Positions 5,832-7,243 of a DNA stretch of 7,243 nucleotides are shown in pieces. This stretch comes from Gemmatimonadota bacterium (GTDB lineage: Bacteria > Gemmatimonadota > Gemmatimonadetes > Longimicrobiales > UBA6960): positions 1-7,243 of the forward strand of contig JAHWKH010000124.1 of assembly GCA_019347995.1 (NCBI GenBank), in the 5' to 3' direction. Every line of letters begins with the position of its first letter. The first letter of the stretch is position 1. The notes below the pieces were generated by a model that saw only the letters and a program-made list of their open reading frames with translations, was not told where the DNA came from and made no database searches. The position numbers and the translations under genes are program-made.

Positions 5832-6449
5832 ATGTCCTTCCAGAGCATCCTGGCCTTCCTGCAGGGCCTCCACCCGGCGGTGCTCTACGTCGTCCTGGGC
5901 GTCGGCGCAGGGATCGAGAACGTGGTGCCTCCGGTTCCGGCCGACACGTTCGTCCTCCTCGGCGGATTCCTCACGGCCGGCGGCCGCGTGGGGCCCGTCG
6001 GCGTCTTCCTCGCCACATGGGGGTGCAACGTGGCGTCGGCGCTGGCGGTGTACGGCGTGGGCCGCCGCTACGGGCGCGCGTTCTTCTCCGAGGGGTGGGG
6101 CCGCCACCTGCTGACGCCGCATCAGCTCGGTCGGATGCAGGGCTTCTACGCGCGCTGGGGCATCCTGGCCATCTTCTTCACCCGCTTCCTGCCCGGCTTC
6201 CGCGCCGTGGTGCCCGCGTTCGCCGGGGTGAGCCGTCTCCCGTTCCTGCCGGTGGCCATTCCCCTGACCGTCGCGTCGGCGCTGTGGTACGGTGCCCTGG
6301 TCTGGCTGGGCGCCACCGCCGGGCGCAACCTGGACAGGATCCTGGGCTGGATCGGCGACGCCAACCTGGCGCTCCTCGTGGTGGCCGGGATCATCGCGGT
6401 GGCCGTCGGCGTGTGGTGGTACCGCACCCGGCACACCGTCGAGCCGTGA
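5832..6449 (+). CDS. DedA-family membrane protein (VTT domain)
   Basis: DedA proteins are inner-membrane proteins of the VTT/SNARE-associated superfamily. Members are linked to undecaprenyl-phosphate or phospholipid flipping and to proton-dependent envelope homeostasis, but which substrate applies here cannot be told. The product is 205 residues, a normal size. The first re-entrant motif is IENVVPPVPADTFVLLGGFL with Glu29 and Pro33-Pro34; the second is FFTRFLPGFRAVVPAFAGVSR with Arg118, Pro121 and Arg124. Hydrophobic segments lie at roughly 15-25, 38-50, 54-76, 107-132, 138-164 and 177-196. The tail is short and basic (YRTRHTVEP). It starts 13 nt after ispF with only a weak ribosome site, and its stop overlaps the recombinase start as GTGA. 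An undecaprenyl-phosphate role would make sense beside an isoprenoid gene, but that is context inference. Confidence 0.93.
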   Translation: MSFQSILAFLQGLHPAVLYVVLGVGAGIENVVPPVPADTFVLLGGFLTAGGRVGPVGVFLATWGCNVASALAVYGVGRRYGRAFFSEGWGRHLLTPHQLGRMQGFYARWGILAIFFTRFLPGFRAVVPAFAGVSRLPFLPVAIPLTVASALWYGALVWLGATAGRNLDRILGWIGDANLALLVVAGIIAVAVGVWWYRTRHTVEP

Positions 6450-7243
6450 GCGGGGACGCTCCCTCCGCGTTCCGCGTGGAGCCGTTCGTCGACTACCTGG
6501 CGTTCGAGCGCGGGCTGGCGGAGAGGACGGTGAAGGCGTACCGCCGGGACCTGCGCTCGCTCGTGGAGTTCCTGGTGGACGCGGGCGTGGGTCGGCCGGG
6601 AGACGTGCGCCACACGCACCTGCGCGACTGGGTCTTCTACCTCAAGGACCGGGGCCTGAAGCCCACTTCGATCCGCCGGTCCCAGTCGGCGGTGCGCACC
6701 TACTTCGCCTTCCTGCTGGGCGAGGGGGTGGTGGACGACGATCCCACCGAGCGCATGGAGTCGCCGCGAACGTGGCGCAGGCTTCCCGACGTCCTCTCGT
6801 CCGAGGAGGTCGAACGGCTGGTGGAGGCCCCCGACCCTTCGAAGGACCTCCACTGGCGGGACCGGGCGATCCTGGAGTTCCTGTACGCGTCCGGCGTGCG
6901 GGTGTCGGAGCTCGTCGAGCTGCCGCTGACGGCGCTCGACCTGGACGAAGGGCTCTGCCTCGTGTTCGGAAAGGGGTCCAAGGAGCGCCTGGTGCCGGTG
7001 GGAGGGCCGGCCCGCCGCGCCCTCGAGCGCTACCTGCGCGACGTGCGGCCGCGCCTGGACCGGGGCAAGGGAGCTGGAAGGGTCTTCCTGAACGCCCGCG
7101 GACAGCCTCTGAGCCGGATGGGGATCTTCAACCTGGTCCGGGAGGCGGCCCGGCGCGCCGGCATCGAGCGGCGGGTCTCGCCCCATACGCTGCGGCACAC
7201 CTTCGCCACCCACCTGCTCGAGGGCGGGGCCGACCTGGCCGCG
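6446..7243 (+). CDS. xerD: Tyrosine recombinase XerC/XerD, 3'-truncated
   Basis: Xer recombinases resolve chromosome dimers at dif during division. The frame runs through the window end, giving 266 residues of an expected 295-310. The N-terminal SAM-like core-binding domain (about 11-95) contains FVDYLAFERGLAERTVKAYRRDL and the SIRRSQSAVRTYFAFL block. In the catalytic domain I see Arg152 (YASGVRVSEL), Lys176 (FGKGSKERLVPV), and His247 with Arg250 (SPHTLRHTFATHLL). The second catalytic His and the nucleophilic Tyr would lie beyond the window, so activity cannot be confirmed. The chosen start is the GTG at 6446, overlapping the dedA stop; a GTG at 6476 giving MEPFVDYL is also possible. XerD is favoured over XerC only by overall resemblance. 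A phage or integron integrase is unlikely given the compact Xer architecture and operon setting. Confidence 0.9.
   Translation, partial: MSGDAPSAFRVEPFVDYLAFERGLAERTVKAYRRDLRSLVEFLVDAGVGRPGDVRHTHLRDWVFYLKDRGLKPTSIRRSQSAVRTYFAFLLGEGVVDDDPTERMESPRTWRRLPDVLSSEEVERLVEAPDPSKDLHWRDRAILEFLYASGVRVSELVELPLTALDLDEGLCLVFGKGSKERLVPVGGPARRALERYLRDVRPRLDRGKGAGRVFLNARGQPLSRMGIFNLVREAARRAGIERRVSPHTLRHTFATHLLEGGADLAA

Noticed and set aside
6446..7243. Mobile element or integron integrase marking a genomic island
   Set aside because: The recombinase has the compact Xer layout, sits in a coupled operon with housekeeping genes, and shows base composition like its neighbours. No att repeat, tRNA or cargo genes are visible.

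Overview
This 7.2 kb window is ordinary core metabolism from a strongly GC-rich bacterium. Third codon positions are mostly G or C, and every gene reads left to right. The gene families are universal and the fatty-acid gene order is common to several phyla, so the host cannot be named from this evidence. A GC-rich, probably environmental lineage such as Gemmatimonadota or an actinobacterial or proteobacterial relative is a guess only.

Region 1 (1-5091) is a type II fatty acid synthesis operon: plsX (5' end cut by the window), fabH, fabD, fabG, acpP and fabF. Its genes are tightly coupled. plsX-fabH and fabD-fabG overlap at ATGA, and the Shine-Dalgarno of fabD overlaps the stop of fabH. The only sizeable gaps flank acpP (59 nt before, 31 nt after). 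FabD charges ACP with malonate, FabH makes the first condensation, FabF elongates, FabG reduces the 3-keto group, and PlsX moves finished acyl chains from ACP to phosphate for phospholipid synthesis. The dehydratase (FabZ/FabA) and enoyl reductase (FabI/FabK/FabL/FabV) are not in the window.

Region 2 (5092-5284) is the only real intergenic region. It holds a perfect 7-bp GC hairpin that may terminate the fab operon, then a three-unit direct repeat with an exact 29-nt period that runs almost to the start of ispF. This repeat is the least explained sequence in the window.

Region 3 (5285-7243) holds ispF (MEP isoprenoid pathway), a DedA-family membrane protein, and a XerC/XerD-type tyrosine recombinase cut by the window end. 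ispF and dedA are 13 nt apart, and dedA and the recombinase overlap at GTGA, so the three are probably co-transcribed. IspF has unusual residues at conserved positions and a glycine-rich tail encoded by a long G-run tract.

I found no RNA gene, CRISPR array, insertion sequence or obvious novel system. The main points for a second look are the 29-nt repeat array, the IspF substitutions and the G-rich ispF 3' end.
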